This document shows, in pieces, positions 23,302 to 36,493 of a stretch of 64,000 nucleotides of DNA. A program made the translations under genes and the position numbers. Numbering within the stretch: the first letter of the stretch is position 1; the number at the start of each line of letters is the position of its first letter. The notes beneath the pieces are model-generated. The model did not search any database, was not told where the DNA came from, and worked only from the letters and a program-made list of their open reading frames with translations. This DNA comes from Physella acuta (taxonomy: Eukaryota > Mollusca > Gastropoda > Physidae), in assembly GCF_028476545.1 (NCBI RefSeq), contig NW_026731880.1:379501-443500 (forward strand). Reading direction: 5' to 3'.

Positions 23302-23590
23302 TCTACTTACACTAGCTAACTATAACTTCTATCTAACAGCACACTCTATCTAACTGTACCCTCCCATGTCCATCCTAACACTATCTACCTCTAACTCTCT
23401 ACCTAACTCTACATTTCTCTGACTGTTCTCCTACCCTACATATCTCTACTTACACTAGCTAACTACAACTCCTATCTAACAGCACACTCTATCTAACTGT
23501 ACCCTCCCATGTCCATCCTAACACTATCTACCTCTAACTCTCTACCTAACTCTACATTTCTATGAATGTTCTCCTACCCTACATATCTAT
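23302..23590. repeat. Tandem duplication, 143-bp unit
   Basis: Two near-identical 143-bp units, starting TCTACTTACACTAGCTAAC at 23302 and again at 23445, made of CTATCTAAC-rich text. From 23590 to 24000 nothing further is recognised. Confidence 0.8.
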
Positions 23591-23999
23591 AACTATCTAT
23601 GTCTGCCGCTGATCTAACTGCTGACCCACGCTTCAGTAGACAGCTGATTGTCCCACGTGACCGGTCAGCTCCTGTATTTCCATTATCATTCTATGCTGCT
23701 ATGAAGTGATCAGCAACAACATGATTTTAACGTAGCATCAACATCAAACTTGTTAAATCGCTTTATGTTTTCCTAAACTTTGACACGTCAGCAATAGGTT
23801 ATTTCAATTTATTTAGTGTAATGAATCTAAATTAAATAATCATATATGCTCGAACGCCAACAGATAGTAACTAAATACGTATATAACAACTTGTTATACA
23901 CTGAAACAACAATTAATAACACAATGCTATCAATGCACCGACAACAATCAAACTCAAATTAAACGATACTCTGTACATGTGTTTTTTTTGTTCAATGTA

Positions 24000-25200
24000 T
24001 GTATCAATATCGTGATATTTCTGATTAGGTAATTGTGTATGTTCCTCTCTGTGATATTGCATTGTTGGTCAACATGAATTAACTTGTGTGGGAATGGTTC
24101 TATTTTGGCAATCTAGTATGTAAATAGAATTGTATAGCCGGCGTTTAAACAATACATAGATCTATAAATGTTGGTTAAAATCGGGTCAGTCTGGGATTTC
24201 TGATTAAATGATATATAAGATACGTTTTCATGGCACTGTTCAAACAGGAACATTACTTCGAAGTGGCTACACGAATAGGGTTCTGGCGGTTGTTAAGTTT
24301 GTTATATGATTCACTAAATCAGGAAACTCATATAATCGCTGCTAGTGATTGTATAAATATTGATCAATCAGACTGTATCACATGTCTTCTGAATGTGTAA
24401 CACATATCTCAACTGTGTTTAAATTTTAACGACATAGCCATTTTAAATAGTAAGCAAAGACACATATTCAGTTCTTGTTTTTTTTTTTTATCATTTTTTT
24501 AAAACAAATCATATAATTTTATAACATATTTGTTTTGACAAATACAACGTTAAGTCTCTTTTATTTGAATAATTTATGATGCAAGTACTTGATTGTCAAT
24601 TAAACAGGCACATATTTCCCTTGCGAATTTCAAAATATGAATTAGTTATGTGTAAATACTAATATGCTTTTGTGAACTAAAATAAAAATATGTACATTGC
24701 AGTAAACCTACTATACACATTTAAAATGAATTTAAAAAGAAAATATCTAGCCATATACAATTTGCACTTGCTACTTTGGGAGCGGGTCAGATGCAGTTTA
24801 ATATAAAGTTGCGTGTGAGTTCAATATGGAAGACCATATGTTGATACAATCCTAAATCAAGGTATTGAAACTGTCATTTCAAGCTATCACGACATTGATC
24901 TGTGTAGTAGAGTGTTTAATTGCCTCATTTAAATTATCGGCGTCTTGGCTAAGATCAAAGTGCACTATATCACACGGGTTCTTAGCTGTGGAAGCAGTTT
25001 TTCCTAACGTTAGTCAGGTACCCATGTGAGCTGGGTGGACATAAGGACGTCCTACATACATGGCGTAATGTTAGGTTAACTTTGTTGTCAATTCTGTTAC
25101 ATTGAAACATCGAAGTGGTCAACTCGCTAGATGTTTGGAAAATATACATTGATGCTGTTATTTTGTTTCATATAAACAATAAACCTCGTCTAACTTATCT
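24000..25200. repeat. Dispersed block Z, copy 2
   Basis: Diverged copy of 19600-20760 lacking the hAT insertion. Contains a decayed U2-headed repeat at 24934-25060 (TTGGCTAAGATCAAAG, then CACACGGGTTCTTAGCTGTG and GTCAGGTACCCATGTGAGC). 25200-25900 holds no gene that I can support. Confidence 0.7.
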
Positions 25201-25899
25201 GAATCCAATGTTACAAGAGGTAGCACGTGGAATGTGTGAGTCGCTATTGAGTTCGTTCATCACTTCTCCCTTCTGTTGACACACGGCTCTCCCTATGATG
25301 CAGGAAGGTAAACAACAACACCATGTCTTTCAGTTAGCATAAACGTTGTTCATTCTTATTTCTGGTTTGTAGAAATCAGGCGAAATACACGTTAGTTGTA
25401 ATGTTCACTTCAAGGTGTCGGGATGTGACAGTTACCAAAGAACAATTATGTTTACGAATATTGTTATTTAATTGACGCAATATTAGTTTGATAAACGTTT
25501 ATTTATATTGAATAAAAAAAAACATTTCAAGAGAAAAAAAAATCAAAACAGCAGATAATTAACGTTTCTAGATTATAATGTAAATGTTGTTATTATAAAA
25601 TAGCAATAAAACACCATATTTTTTTGTATGTTCTATTTTCTTCAAAGTGTATGTTCAAACTGTCAAAAAATATTAACAAATTAAACTGCGTTTGTTAACA
25701 CATTTTCACAATTTAGTATGTGTCCAACATTGCGATGTTTTTAATAAAAAAACCGGTTGAAATTTAACATGTAGGCCTACATGCAACATTAACCTAAGTA
25801 GACAATTTGTTTTCATGCAGAAACAGGAACTTGAAAATATTTATTATGTTGTACTGCTACATTTAAAAAAAAAAAAAAACTATCGTCCTGTTTCGCTTT

Positions 25900-26300
25900 A
25901 CAATTACTACAAACATATGATATAATCATGACATGTAGTCATATATATCTATTTTTTTTTAACTTTGTAATAGGTTTTGATTGCTGATGTTTTTAATGAG
26001 GTTTTTTTTTTATTAAATTAAATCTCTAATGTTTATGTGCTTGTTTTATAAAGTGGGTTGCTAAAGCTATATTTTGGTAATAGGTATCTTATTAGCGCTG
26101 TCCTAATGGTTGCACTGTAATGTGTATACCTGTCCAGTGTTTGTGTTATTCTGTCGGTCAGTCTTGTCCTTGTGAAGCCTTCCAGTTGGAGTTTGTTTGT
26201 CACTACAATTGGGTTGTTTTATTTTGTCGCTTTTCTACATTTTCTGGAATGTTTGATTTATCCAGAGTGATTGTGCATTCACTGTCTATCCCATTTTAAT
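25900..26300 (-). mobile_element. L1/Tx1-like LINE fragment
   Basis: On the minus strand, the segment about 26100-26230 encodes the same post-palm stretch as 41940-42070 (TDK..LYG-like) with many substitutions and stops. A T-run of about 30 (near 26330-26363) follows. Confidence 0.6.
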
Positions 26301-26319
26301 TATTTAATTTATTTCTTTC

Positions 26320-26368
<49 letters not shown>

Positions 26369-26466
26369 TTTAAATGCTTTTATTTTCAATTTTAAAACAA
26401 ATACAATAACATACCACTCCGTTTGGGTGGATATTTACAAGGTAGTTACATTGCTGTACATAGTAT

Positions 26467-26800
<334 letters not shown>

Positions 26801-27960
26801 AATGAAAGCGACTTATTGATAATTGTGATACATATTCGAATGTTTTTAAAAAGAATAAACAAACTCAATAAAGTTTTAAATGAACGGGTAAAAAATGAAA
26901 ATTTAAAAAAAAGCAAACATTTACCAAAACATTTTATACTTTCTTACAACAATTTATTTTGTATACATTTACAACTATATTATTGTTTTTAAATATGTGA
27001 TTATTTCAATGCAATACACGGCTTGTAATATAAACGTTATGCTAATCATCTCCCTTATAATCTTAAAATGTTAGAATGGGAAGTAATTAAAAACTGTATT
27101 TTTATTGGACAGTTGCATATAAGACTTTACATTGAGACATAGTCACACTGATGCAGACAGTTTAATAGAAGACTTTACATTGTGAAATAATCACTTTCTT
27201 GGCGTTTCTAATTAATGGAATAATCACTGAAGTTGACTTTAACATTGGCGATGAAACCAAAACTAAGCATATTTTTAAAAATATTGGGATATCACATCTT
27301 ATTTTACCAAAACCATCCCTCAAAATTACAATAAACAGCAGTTTATTTTAGATGTGTTCTTCGTAAATCTTAATAGAGCTCGAATTTCTTGACAATGGAA
27401 AATAAAAGTTAAAACTAATTTTCTAGTTTCTACTGCAAAAACGTGTTTTCTTTTTTTTTTTTAAGAACTACACATATTAACTTTTTGAAAACTAAAACTG
27501 GCTTTTGTAAAAAAACAATGTTCTTAATATTATCAATTCGGTATAGCAATTTAGCTACCTGTTATTTCTCTTAACATCATTAATGAAAAGGGATAAAAAG
27601 CTAATTTTAAATACTGATTGTTAATATTTTAGTACTCTTTATTTTCGTTTATACTTTGTATATAATATTACCGTTACGTTGAAAGTAACATTAACCTAAA
27701 CAAAACATTTTCTTCATGCAGAAATTGGATATAAGCATGTCTTGTTTAGAGCAAATCATATTTTTTCTCAATATGTCAGTGTGCATAATAGGGCTAACAT
27801 ATAACAGACACACTTAAATGGTTATTGCATTTTTTTAGTGCCATTTGAACAAGGAGAACAGTTCGGATTTGTCTAGCAATATTTCTTAGACGCAACATAT
27901 GTATGTGAAACACAACTTTTTATAAAAGCAATAGCCCATAGACATAGTGTCGACCTGACC

Positions 27961-28216
27961 TAGTGGCGTAGCTGAGGGAGGACATGAGGGCGCCAAGCCG
28001 CGATGGGGGCGCCAACTAGAGTAGAAATGACATACATTGAACAATAATGAGATAGACAGCCATTTGGCTTTTCGGAAATATTGAATTTTTTTCCCACATT
28101 AATTGTGTAACACAAAATTAAAACTGACAAATGTTGATACCGATATTTACATCTCAAGTGAAGGGGTGGGGGTGTCAAGAAATTGGCATGTCACCCCGTG
28201 TGTCGATACGCCACTT
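27961..28216. mobile_element. MITE with GTGGCGTA ends
   Basis: Ends TAGTGGCGTAGC and GATACGCCACTT form short inverted repeats about 255 bases apart. Related at the tips to the G/C-run family but with a different interior. No clear target duplication. 28220-29680 holds no gene that I can support. Confidence 0.5.
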
Positions 28217-29679
28217 GGCAGACGACACAATCCGTTAACAAATCGATTTCACAGAAGGAAAAAAATGTATAATATATTTTATTTTTAATATTGTCCTGTT
28301 CTGCTTTAAAATTATCATGTATACACAATCTGACAGTTTAACTACACAAGAAGAAAACACAACCAAAACTGCCAAAACCACAGTAAAAATAAATAAATAA
28401 ATACAAATTTTAAAAAATACCGACGAATCATCCAAATATACTGAAACTAGTCAAACCTACAGCACTCAACCAACCAAAGATTAATTTTACATATCTACTC
28501 ACATACTATAAATTATGTAAGCACTATTAGAATCAGTCCATTCATATTTTGTAAACTTTCCCTGCTACAATATATCTATACCAAATAAGTAACCAATAAT
28601 GCCCAACGACATTTTTTGTTCTAAGATGAAAAAACTGTTTCATTGAAAAGCAGCATTATAATGTGTCAGAACATTTGGTGTTGAGAGAAACAACAACATG
28701 TAATCTAATTAATGTTAAGACAACACAAGGCACATGGGCAACAGCACGATACATGTAAACATTAGCCGTTCAATTTCTTGAAAGTTAACATTTACTCGTT
28801 GAATAATCTACATCAATATAAACACTTTTTTTTAAACAGTCCCCCTAAAATATTCTGTTACTGTCACATCTGTTGTCGTTATAGACGATTCGAATGCTTA
28901 CAGTTAAATAAAATATGGCTAACATTTAAGCTAGCATAACTGTTACAACTTTTATTATTGGTCGGATTATATGTATTCTATATTCATCAATATGTATTCA
29001 ATAATGAATGTTTAATTGAACTTTTGAATCGCAACTTACAACTACGTCTACTGAGTTATGTGTTGCTGCCGATTAAACAAGGGCAGTGACCTAACCTAGT
29101 GTAAAGCGTATATATTTTAGTTATTGCCTCCCTTAGACCAGTCTTTAAAGTTTAAACTGTCGCTACATGGTTCCTAAGATCGTGTCCGTGTCTGTAGTAC
29201 AGGTCTGTCACAGTCACCCATCGTCTCACGAGTTCGGCCTATCTGGTGATGTGAGTTGTCACGTCCGACTGACGTTGACTTTTATTTCTCCTTCACCACA
29301 GCGTTTCTTTCAAAGCTACACGAAACGAAAAATGAGTTTCTTTATTCTAGATTACATAAATCTAATGCCACAAAAATAATGACGTTATCGATACTCAATA
29401 ATAAAGACACCTACATTACTAACTAATGTATTTTTAAAAATCTTAACAGTGGTCTGCATGTACAGTGGTTGTTTCAGACTTTTTAAGGGGTGGGCGGACA
29501 CTGATCAAAGTATATTTTCTATATAAATTCGTTATCGTTATAAAAGGTAGTAGACGGTCTCAACGAGCTCAGAAGTCAACAACATTACTTTTTGTAAACT
29601 ATTATGAAAACATTAATAGGTAATATCCTTTTAAAGAAAAATTACAATACACAAAGAAGACAATGTGAAACATTAGTGA

Positions 29680-29894
29680 AACTCGACCTAATGACGCCAC
29701 TAAAACAGTATTGTAACCCGAACTCGTGAAATGTTTATGTAACCCATCCTAGTGACGCCACTAAAACAATAACGTAACCCGATCTAACGAAACATTAAAT
29801 GTAACCAGACCTAGCGACGCCACTAAAACAGGAATGCAATCCGTCCTAGTGTCGCCACTAAAACATGTCTAACCAGACCTAGTGACGCCATTAA
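29680..29894. repeat. 35-bp minisatellite, left part
   Basis: Imperfect units of the type GTGACGCCACTAAAACA followed by ATGTAACCCGACCTA. The array resumes at 30793 after an inserted element. Confidence 0.8.
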
Positions 29895-30792
29895 GGGGAT
29901 ATGCTATGTTTTTTTCTATTTTTTACAGTTTAAGATCTAAAGCCTTTTGATTACTTTTATCATATTTGGCATATAAAAGTAAGTATTAAACAGCAAAAAA
30001 AGGGGTCGAAAACAATTTTGGTTGTCATGGAAACCAAAAAAACCTCCGCCATTTTGAATTTTTCGGTACTTTTAAAAATACTAAGGCTTTTTTATTTATG
30101 CACCTATAGCAATCAAATTTAAACTGCTTATATTTCAGTATATATTAAAACTTTTGTCACGACAACTTTTTGAAATAATTACTAGGAAGAATTTTACAAG
30201 GTCTAAAAAATCGTACCCTTTTTAGTATTCAAAAGTTTCAAAATGTGCATATTAATTACCAAATACTTTTTTTCTATGAAAGCAATCACAATTCCCTCGT
30301 GACAAAAGTTGTATTTTTGCATCAAGAACATTTACTGAAAATAAGGTTGGCATTGTTTAATAAATAAAAAAGTAGTAGGCTTTTTAGTGTTAAAAACCTG
30401 CGAACTGAGAAAAACAGCCAAAAGTAACGAAAACTAGGCCAGGAGAGTACCATATCTGTGTAAACTGCAAAGCCGATTGTAAGCTTTGGGTGTTTCCGAG
30501 ATGCAGGAAATTAAGTTTATTAGATACATGAGAAATCCAGCTTTCCAATGATGTCAAATACAATATAATGACGGATATAAAACTTTTTATAGAGAGCTTG
30601 TAAGATTGGGAAAAATTGATTATTTTTTAATAAATAGGGTCATAAAAATCGTAATTCAAACACATAAAATATTTTTTTCTCTTTAAAGTTATTATTTTCT
30701 TTATACAAAAATGGACAAAGTATCCAAAAATGCAAGAAACCCATCATGACGAAAAACAAGAAATTTTGTGGTTTTTTTCCGCGCATATCCCC
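29895..30792. mobile_element. TTAA-flanked non-autonomous DNA transposon
   Basis: Inverted ends GGGGATATGC and GCATATCCCC, flanked by TTAA on both sides (29891-29894 and 30793-30796). It is 898 bp with no long frame. TTAA duplication is known for piggyBac and Kolobok; the GGG start favours Kolobok-like. Removing it with one TTAA restores a continuous minisatellite unit. Confidence 0.8.
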
Positions 30793-30895
30793 TTAAAACA
30801 TTTATGCACTAAAACAGGAATGTAACCCGACCTAGTGACGCCACTAAAACATTAATGTAACCCGACCTAGTGACGCCACTAATACATTAATACGA
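30793..30895. repeat. 35-bp minisatellite, right part
   Basis: Continuation of the array to the left of the TTAA element; two units here are exactly 35 bp apart (GTGACGCCACT at 30835 and 30870). Confidence 0.8.
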
Positions 30896-31099
30896 AATAT
30901 TACCACATGAATGTTTTCTATTCTATTATGGACTTACGTGCACGTGACACTTATGCAATAATAATCGATTGATGAGATTTGGCTACAGAGGGTTTCTTTT
31001 ATTCTATGTGTACGTGTACGTGTGCGTGCACGTATACATGTGCGTACAATCTTATAAGTATACCTTCAGGCCGCTCACCACGTTATTAGCTAATTGTAA

Positions 31100-31330
31100 C
31101 ATGCATAAATAACACTACACCACAACATTGGCCCAACACACTTGAGCTCTCCATATATGAGACGTGTCTTTGTGGCAACGACGCACTATTGCAATGTAGG
31201 TCATAGAGAAACGAGAGGGTAGCATATCGTAGGTCAACTAGACATTGGTCAAGTAGAACTAATAGCAACGAACTGACCATTTACGTGAGATGAACAGCTG
31301 TGGATATCGGTGGTAGTTGAAGTGGGAGTG
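31100..31330. repeat. Dispersed repeat V, copy 1
   Basis: Shares 'CCCAACACACTTGAGCT', 'GTAGGTCAACTAGACATTGG' and 'CGAACTGACCATTTACG' with 35755-36010; the last also with 39953. Class unknown. Confidence 0.6.
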
Positions 31331-31499
31331 GGGCCTATGCATTTTTTATATTATAAAAAAAAAAGGAATAGTGAAGTGATAGTAACATTATTCAACCTAC
31401 TTATACAAATCTTTTTGAAAAGTGTAAGCAAACTCGATAAGGTTTTCCTTGTTGGGTAAAAGAGCAATATATTAAAAAGCAAGAAACACCGACACCCCA

Positions 31500-31580
31500 C
31501 AGAGATGCATCTCTCTGGCCCCCGAACCGATATTTGATGGTTAATGCGGCCCTCGGGCTGGAACGTTTGGAGACCCCCTG
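31500..31580. mobile_element. hAT element end fragment
   Basis: Ends GGAGACCCCCTG, and reversed reads CAGGGGGTCTCCAAACGTTC then GCCCGAGGGCCGCATTAA. This is a typical hAT terminus. Only one end is present. Confidence 0.6.
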
Positions 31581-31593
31581 TTACAGATAAGCA

Positions 31594-31595
<2 letters not shown>

Positions 31596-31632
<37 letters not shown>

Positions 31633-31865
31633 ATTCACCAAGTTTAATTAGCTGTTAAAATGAACGGAACAAATAATGTAATGAACAACTTTTACAATTG
31701 ATATTTTAAAATTTCCATGAATGATATATTCAGTGTCTATCTTGATGAACTGGAGCTGGATCTACTGTGTCTCCGTCTGCCTACAGGTGATCTTGAGCGT
31801 CTCCGGGGTGGACTCCGTCGTGGAGGAGACCTTCTTCTGTCTCTGTTGAATCTTGGCGGTAAAAA
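31596..31865 (-). pseudogene. RNPS1: RNPS1 3' retrocopy fragment
   Basis: Minus-strand 31859-31737 encodes the Arg/Ser-rich C-terminus of RNPS1, an exon-junction-complex splicing factor: PPRFNRDRRRSPPRRSPPRR, then RSRSPVGRRRHSRSSSSSSR and stop. A 3' UTR follows with the ATTAAA signal (31643-31648) and a 34-base poly(A) (T-run 31596-31629 on the + strand). An 11-bp direct repeat AAGCAAGTTTT flanks it (31589-31599 and 31866-31876). The 5' truncation, poly(A) and duplication show LINE-type retroposition of an mRNA. The RRM and N-terminal parts are absent. The 40 codons that remain carry no breaks, so the copy is young or short enough to have escaped them. Confidence 0.88.
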
Positions 31866-32513
31866 AAGCAAGTTTTATAAATATTAATATTAATGGATGC
31901 TATATAATGCGTAGCAAACTAGAAGATTAAACACAGACTAAGATACACATAATCAATTTTATACCAATTAATAGTTGGAAACTAAAATAAATATGTAATG
32001 TTAAAAGGATCTATTTTCTAGATCAATTCCATTTCGTTCTGGGGGGGGGGGGGGGGTAGACTATCTTCGGGGGAGGTGTGGGGGGGGGGGTGAACAAGCT
32101 AGTAGAGATGTCTGTAAGAACACTGATAGACAGGTACCCATCTGAGCTGCGTGGAGTTTTCTTCCTATAATCTCCAATTTTCCGTATACATATTTCAAGG
32201 CTTCAACCAAGACGCATGGCTCTTCATGTATACGTTTCGTTCTTCTATTTGTGTAAGTATGTACTACTAATATGTATTAGTTACTTTTGTGCGAGAAAGT
32301 GTAACCAAATGTATTTTTACAGGCACATTATTATATGCCAATAGTTAAAACAATTAATTAAATAAATATCTGATTAGATCTTGTGATTGAGTATATTCTA
32401 TGAGTGATGATATGTAATGTAATGCTTTGTTTTCATAAGTATAGGATTAAAAAAATACTTTCTCTTACGGTCATTTTTGTGCATGTATAGGACCTGAAAC
32501 TCAGTTTGCCTTT

Positions 32514-32554
<41 letters not shown>

Positions 32555-32904
32555 TTATTATTTTAATCCTGAAAGCCCTTTTAATGTAAATTATATGTAC
32601 TGGAGTTTATGCATATGCCATAAAGTCAGCCGTTACACCTATATATTATTCTAAAAATAAAAACAAAAAAAAAAACAAAAAAAATATGTTTAAGGGCTCA
32701 ATTATTCCTGTTTATATGTTCAACACGCCGTGTATATTTGTGTTGTTGTGTATTGTTAAAACAACATAAATGTCTGATACGATACCCAGCTATCTGCTCT
32801 ACAATAGTTCATCAGATGTAATTGTTGGTTGCTGATGTTTGACCTAATGATGTGTTCTGGAAGATTTGACTTACCTCTTGTATTTGTTGGTTGCTGATGA
32901 ATGA

Positions 32905-33075
32905 CCTAATGATTTGTGCTGGAATGGGTGACATCTTGAATCCACCCAAGTTTGGTGGGTACCTAACTCACGTTAGGGAAAGTAAAGGCGGCTGGGCATA
33001 GTGCTGACCATACTATCTCTTAAAATGCCGAGGTCACAGAAACAAGTAAACTCTACTTCACTTGTCCTATAGACC
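32905..33075 (-). mobile_element. SINE-like repeat
   Basis: Reverse complement carries GTTTCTGTGACCTCGGCATT, GCCGCCTTTACTTTCCCTAA and GAGTTAGGTACCCACC, matching 7020-7130. A G-run (32041-32090) and a 32-base A-run near 32517-32549 lie upstream. 33080-35460 shows AT-rich DNA with no recognisable gene. Confidence 0.55.
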
Positions 33076-35550
33076 ATTATGTTTGAAAAAGGGATTTTCA
33101 CTTTACTTTTTAACAATATCTCTGAATTTGGCAAATTAATATTTAGGTATACTTGTATAGTCGTTGTTGAAGAGAGAAATGGGTCATAATTGTGAGTTAA
33201 TTTTTAGGGTCAGTCTAAGGTTTTCGTATTAACATTGTATGGGATCTGTTTAAGTTTTCATAGCACAGTTGTAACATTTTCGAATGAGACTAAAAGCAAC
33301 GCGATTATATCGGAAGTAAAGTTTTTTTTTTAATTTTAATTTTAATTTTAACTTTTATTTTTAATAAAGCAAATGACAACATATGTGTGGGTTTATTAGT
33401 CTGTAGAAACATTCAGAGGTTTACATTAACAACATTTACATACAAGTGATATGGTAATACATTTACATAATGGCAAATACGTGGTGAAACTAAGTTTGAT
33501 ATGTACAAGTATCAAAAGGGTAACTATTTGAAATAAGTGAATGGTAGTAAAGACCTGTCTTATGCGAGAAAATGAATTGCACTCTTCGGATAAAGCAGGT
33601 CACATGATTAATTTGTTTAAATCGACTTTATTGCCCTTTTTCTATATGTGTAAAACACATCGGGATAGCCTTCCATTTTTTTTTTTATGAACATAAATTT
33701 TAAATATAATTCAAAAATACATCTACATTATTTTATCACATTTTAAATTATGTTAATTTTTTAATTTTTTTTTTTTAAATAAAATCCTGCCTGTTTTAAT
33801 TGAATTGTTTCCATTTTATTGAATGAAATGTGTTTGTCAATTATATACCTAATTATTTCCCTTGTAAACTTTCGGAAAAAAAGATTGTATGTTATTGGTA
33901 CATACTTGTATGCCTTGGTAACACTAAAAACCAATATGTACACCACAGTGAACTAATCTTATAGACACAGTTATAATAAACTAAAATCGAAAATATGTAA
34001 TCGTGTAAGACAAGTAGGCGTTACGCTAGAAGCGGGTCAGATGTAGCTAAATATAAAGTTGTTTGTTAAACTTAAAGGTAAATAACTGCAGCCAAACCTA
34101 AACACTTTACAATTTGCTTGATTGTTTCCCCTGCAAATGAAGAAATAATGAGAGAAATGTATATCTCTTGTGGGTTGCTTAGTGCCAGAGAAAATACAAA
34201 CTATGCATATCACAAGAAGTAAGGAGATTTAGAGTCAAACATGAAAAAACATCAAAATCATAAACACATCCCATGAAAGTACAAGATATTTTCAGTCTCC
34301 CCGACTCAAACCCAACTAGTGAAATGAGAAAAGTGCGCACACAGGCTTTTATATATTAGGATTTTTTAAATATTTTTTTTTTGATGTGGCAAAATATTTA
34401 TTTTGATACTATAACCCTTCCTAATAACAGATTTTCTGAAAAATATATTAGGATTTTTAAAAATTAAAATAGTTATGACAAGTCATGGATTGTTGATTAT
34501 CATTGCTTAAATCGACTTATTCGCATGTTTTTGAAAAGCGTAAGCAATCTCAATAATGTTTTATATAAAGTTGTAAAAACAAACAACTAATAAAAACAAA
34601 GACATACTCATCTAAACAATTCATATTTTCTTATTAAATGTTTTTATAAATTTGAGTTTGCTGAGCATGTCCGTCTTTATTTTTTAACTAAAGGCTACTA
34701 TTTTTTTTTTTAAATCATTTATAGGCTAGTGATATAAATTGAGTTTGAATTATTTCCCTTACAAACAACACATGGATAAATGGGAAGTGATTATAAACTG
34801 TTTCTTTATTATTAAAAATGCATTTAAAACAAAAATACATTTTAGCAAAAATGTATATGGTCCTATAATAATTGTAACAAAAAATTAAATATAATTTGTT
34901 CATTTTAGATATGTTAACCTCGAGTTGTGAGCGGGTTATACATGTTCAGAACGTGTAAACTATACCTACGGCAATGTATCGATCCTAAGCTGACTTTCTA
35001 TGAAACGATTAAGTTTTATTTAGACCCCGAATGTATACCAGCCCCATCACTAATGATACCTTTAAAAAATTGCCAAAACTAACTAAGGGGTGTAGCAAGA
35101 TGATCTCTTTAGATGTAGTGACAAGCACAACCACTTAAACGACTGTCAGGTTTCCATAAAAAGCAGCTTTTATTGTTGTTACTGTAAACAGTCCGCCCAG
35201 TTCCATGTTTAAATAGACAATAGGAATGCATGGGCCATGAGATAACTCTATTAGTTAACAAGTAACTAGTTTTTCATTCGTTTCAAAATATTTTTTATCC
35301 TACGTTTTTATTGTTGTTCTATTTTTTCTCGATGATTGCTTTAGTTTATTCTTAGGCATAAAATCTAACCAGTGGATAATGTATTTGCTTTTACTCCTTA
35401 ACATTTACACAATGGAATAAACACGTCCATCTTATCATATAAGTCTACAATATGTGCCATAATGGTTAGCAGCTTTTGTTGTTGGCTCTTGTACATCCAG
35501 TTGGTCAACTCGCGGATATACCTTAAAACGTTTTTTTTTTTGTATTATAT

Positions 35551-35832
35551 TTGTATTTTTTTTTTACCGGCGCCTCCTTACCGATCTATGATGAATTCAT
35601 GCGCCCCAGTTTTTTTCATATACAGCCAAGTCACCAACAATCTCAATTGAAATATCAGATGAAGATGGACCATCATCAAGACCAACGACCACCACATTAT
35701 TTATGGCCACATAATCCACAGTCTAATCAGCCCGCACCAGATCCTGCGACCCACACCTTCATTGTAGCAGATCTAAACAACACTAAAACACAACATGGAC
35801 CCAACACACTTGAGCTATCCATGTACAAGTAA
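35551..35832 (+). other. Open frame of doubtful status
   Basis: A 93-codon frame rich in Gln, His and Pro (for example PSHQQSQLKYQMKMDHHQDQ). Its second half runs into dispersed repeat V, which argues against a conserved protein. No splice context or homologue recognised. Confidence 0.12.
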
Positions 35833-36427
35833 TATATTGTATGTGACAATGTGATGACGAAATAGTGTTATGTTGGTCATAGATAAGCGATAGGTAGCGT
35901 AGGTCAACTAGACATTGGTCAAGCAGAACCAATATAATGCAGTGACGAACTGACCATTTACGTGAGATGATCAGCTGAGTACTGAAACGAGTTAGGGGAT
36001 TATTGGAGCCTTTAGGGATCAATCGCGGATAAGCGAGTAGTAGCGGAGCTTGATACTTGTGCGAAAAAAGCGTTTGAAATCAGACTAGAGACCGAATATT
36101 ATTAAGAGTTGTGTAGAGTAAGAGAGAATACAAAATGTATTGTGTGCAAATAAAGCAACATTATAACATGTTTTGAAATGGACTTGTGTTTTATCTTACA
36201 CACTATGACAGGCTATACACAATTAACAACACATAGTTTTATAGTGTGTATCATTTTAAACATACCATTCCGTATGTATTAATTATATGTTTATCGCAAG
36301 TAACAACTAATAACTTGGTCATTAAAAGGCATGCCAGGAACCCATCTATTTTAAGAGAACTAAACAACAATCCACACATCATAGAAAACGTCCAACTATC
36401 TTTATTAACTTATCTTCAGGCAATAAT

Positions 36428-36430
<3 letters not shown>
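35755..36430. repeat. Dispersed repeats V, X and start of block Y, copy 3
   Basis: 35755-36010 matches 31115-31290. 36040-36225 matches 400-590, including AATAAAGCAACATTATAACA. 36230-36425 matches 610-790. A (TA) run lies at 36430-36466. Block Y resumes at 37250-37620 after the hAT-like insertion. Confidence 0.6.
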
Positions 36431-36470
<40 letters not shown>

Positions 36471-36493
36471 TTAATATTTTGGTTGCTCTAAAA

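Noticed and set aside
31737-31859. Last exon of a resident RNPS1 gene
   Set aside because: Poly(A), target duplication and lack of upstream exons point to a retrocopy, although an AG is present near its 5' edge.
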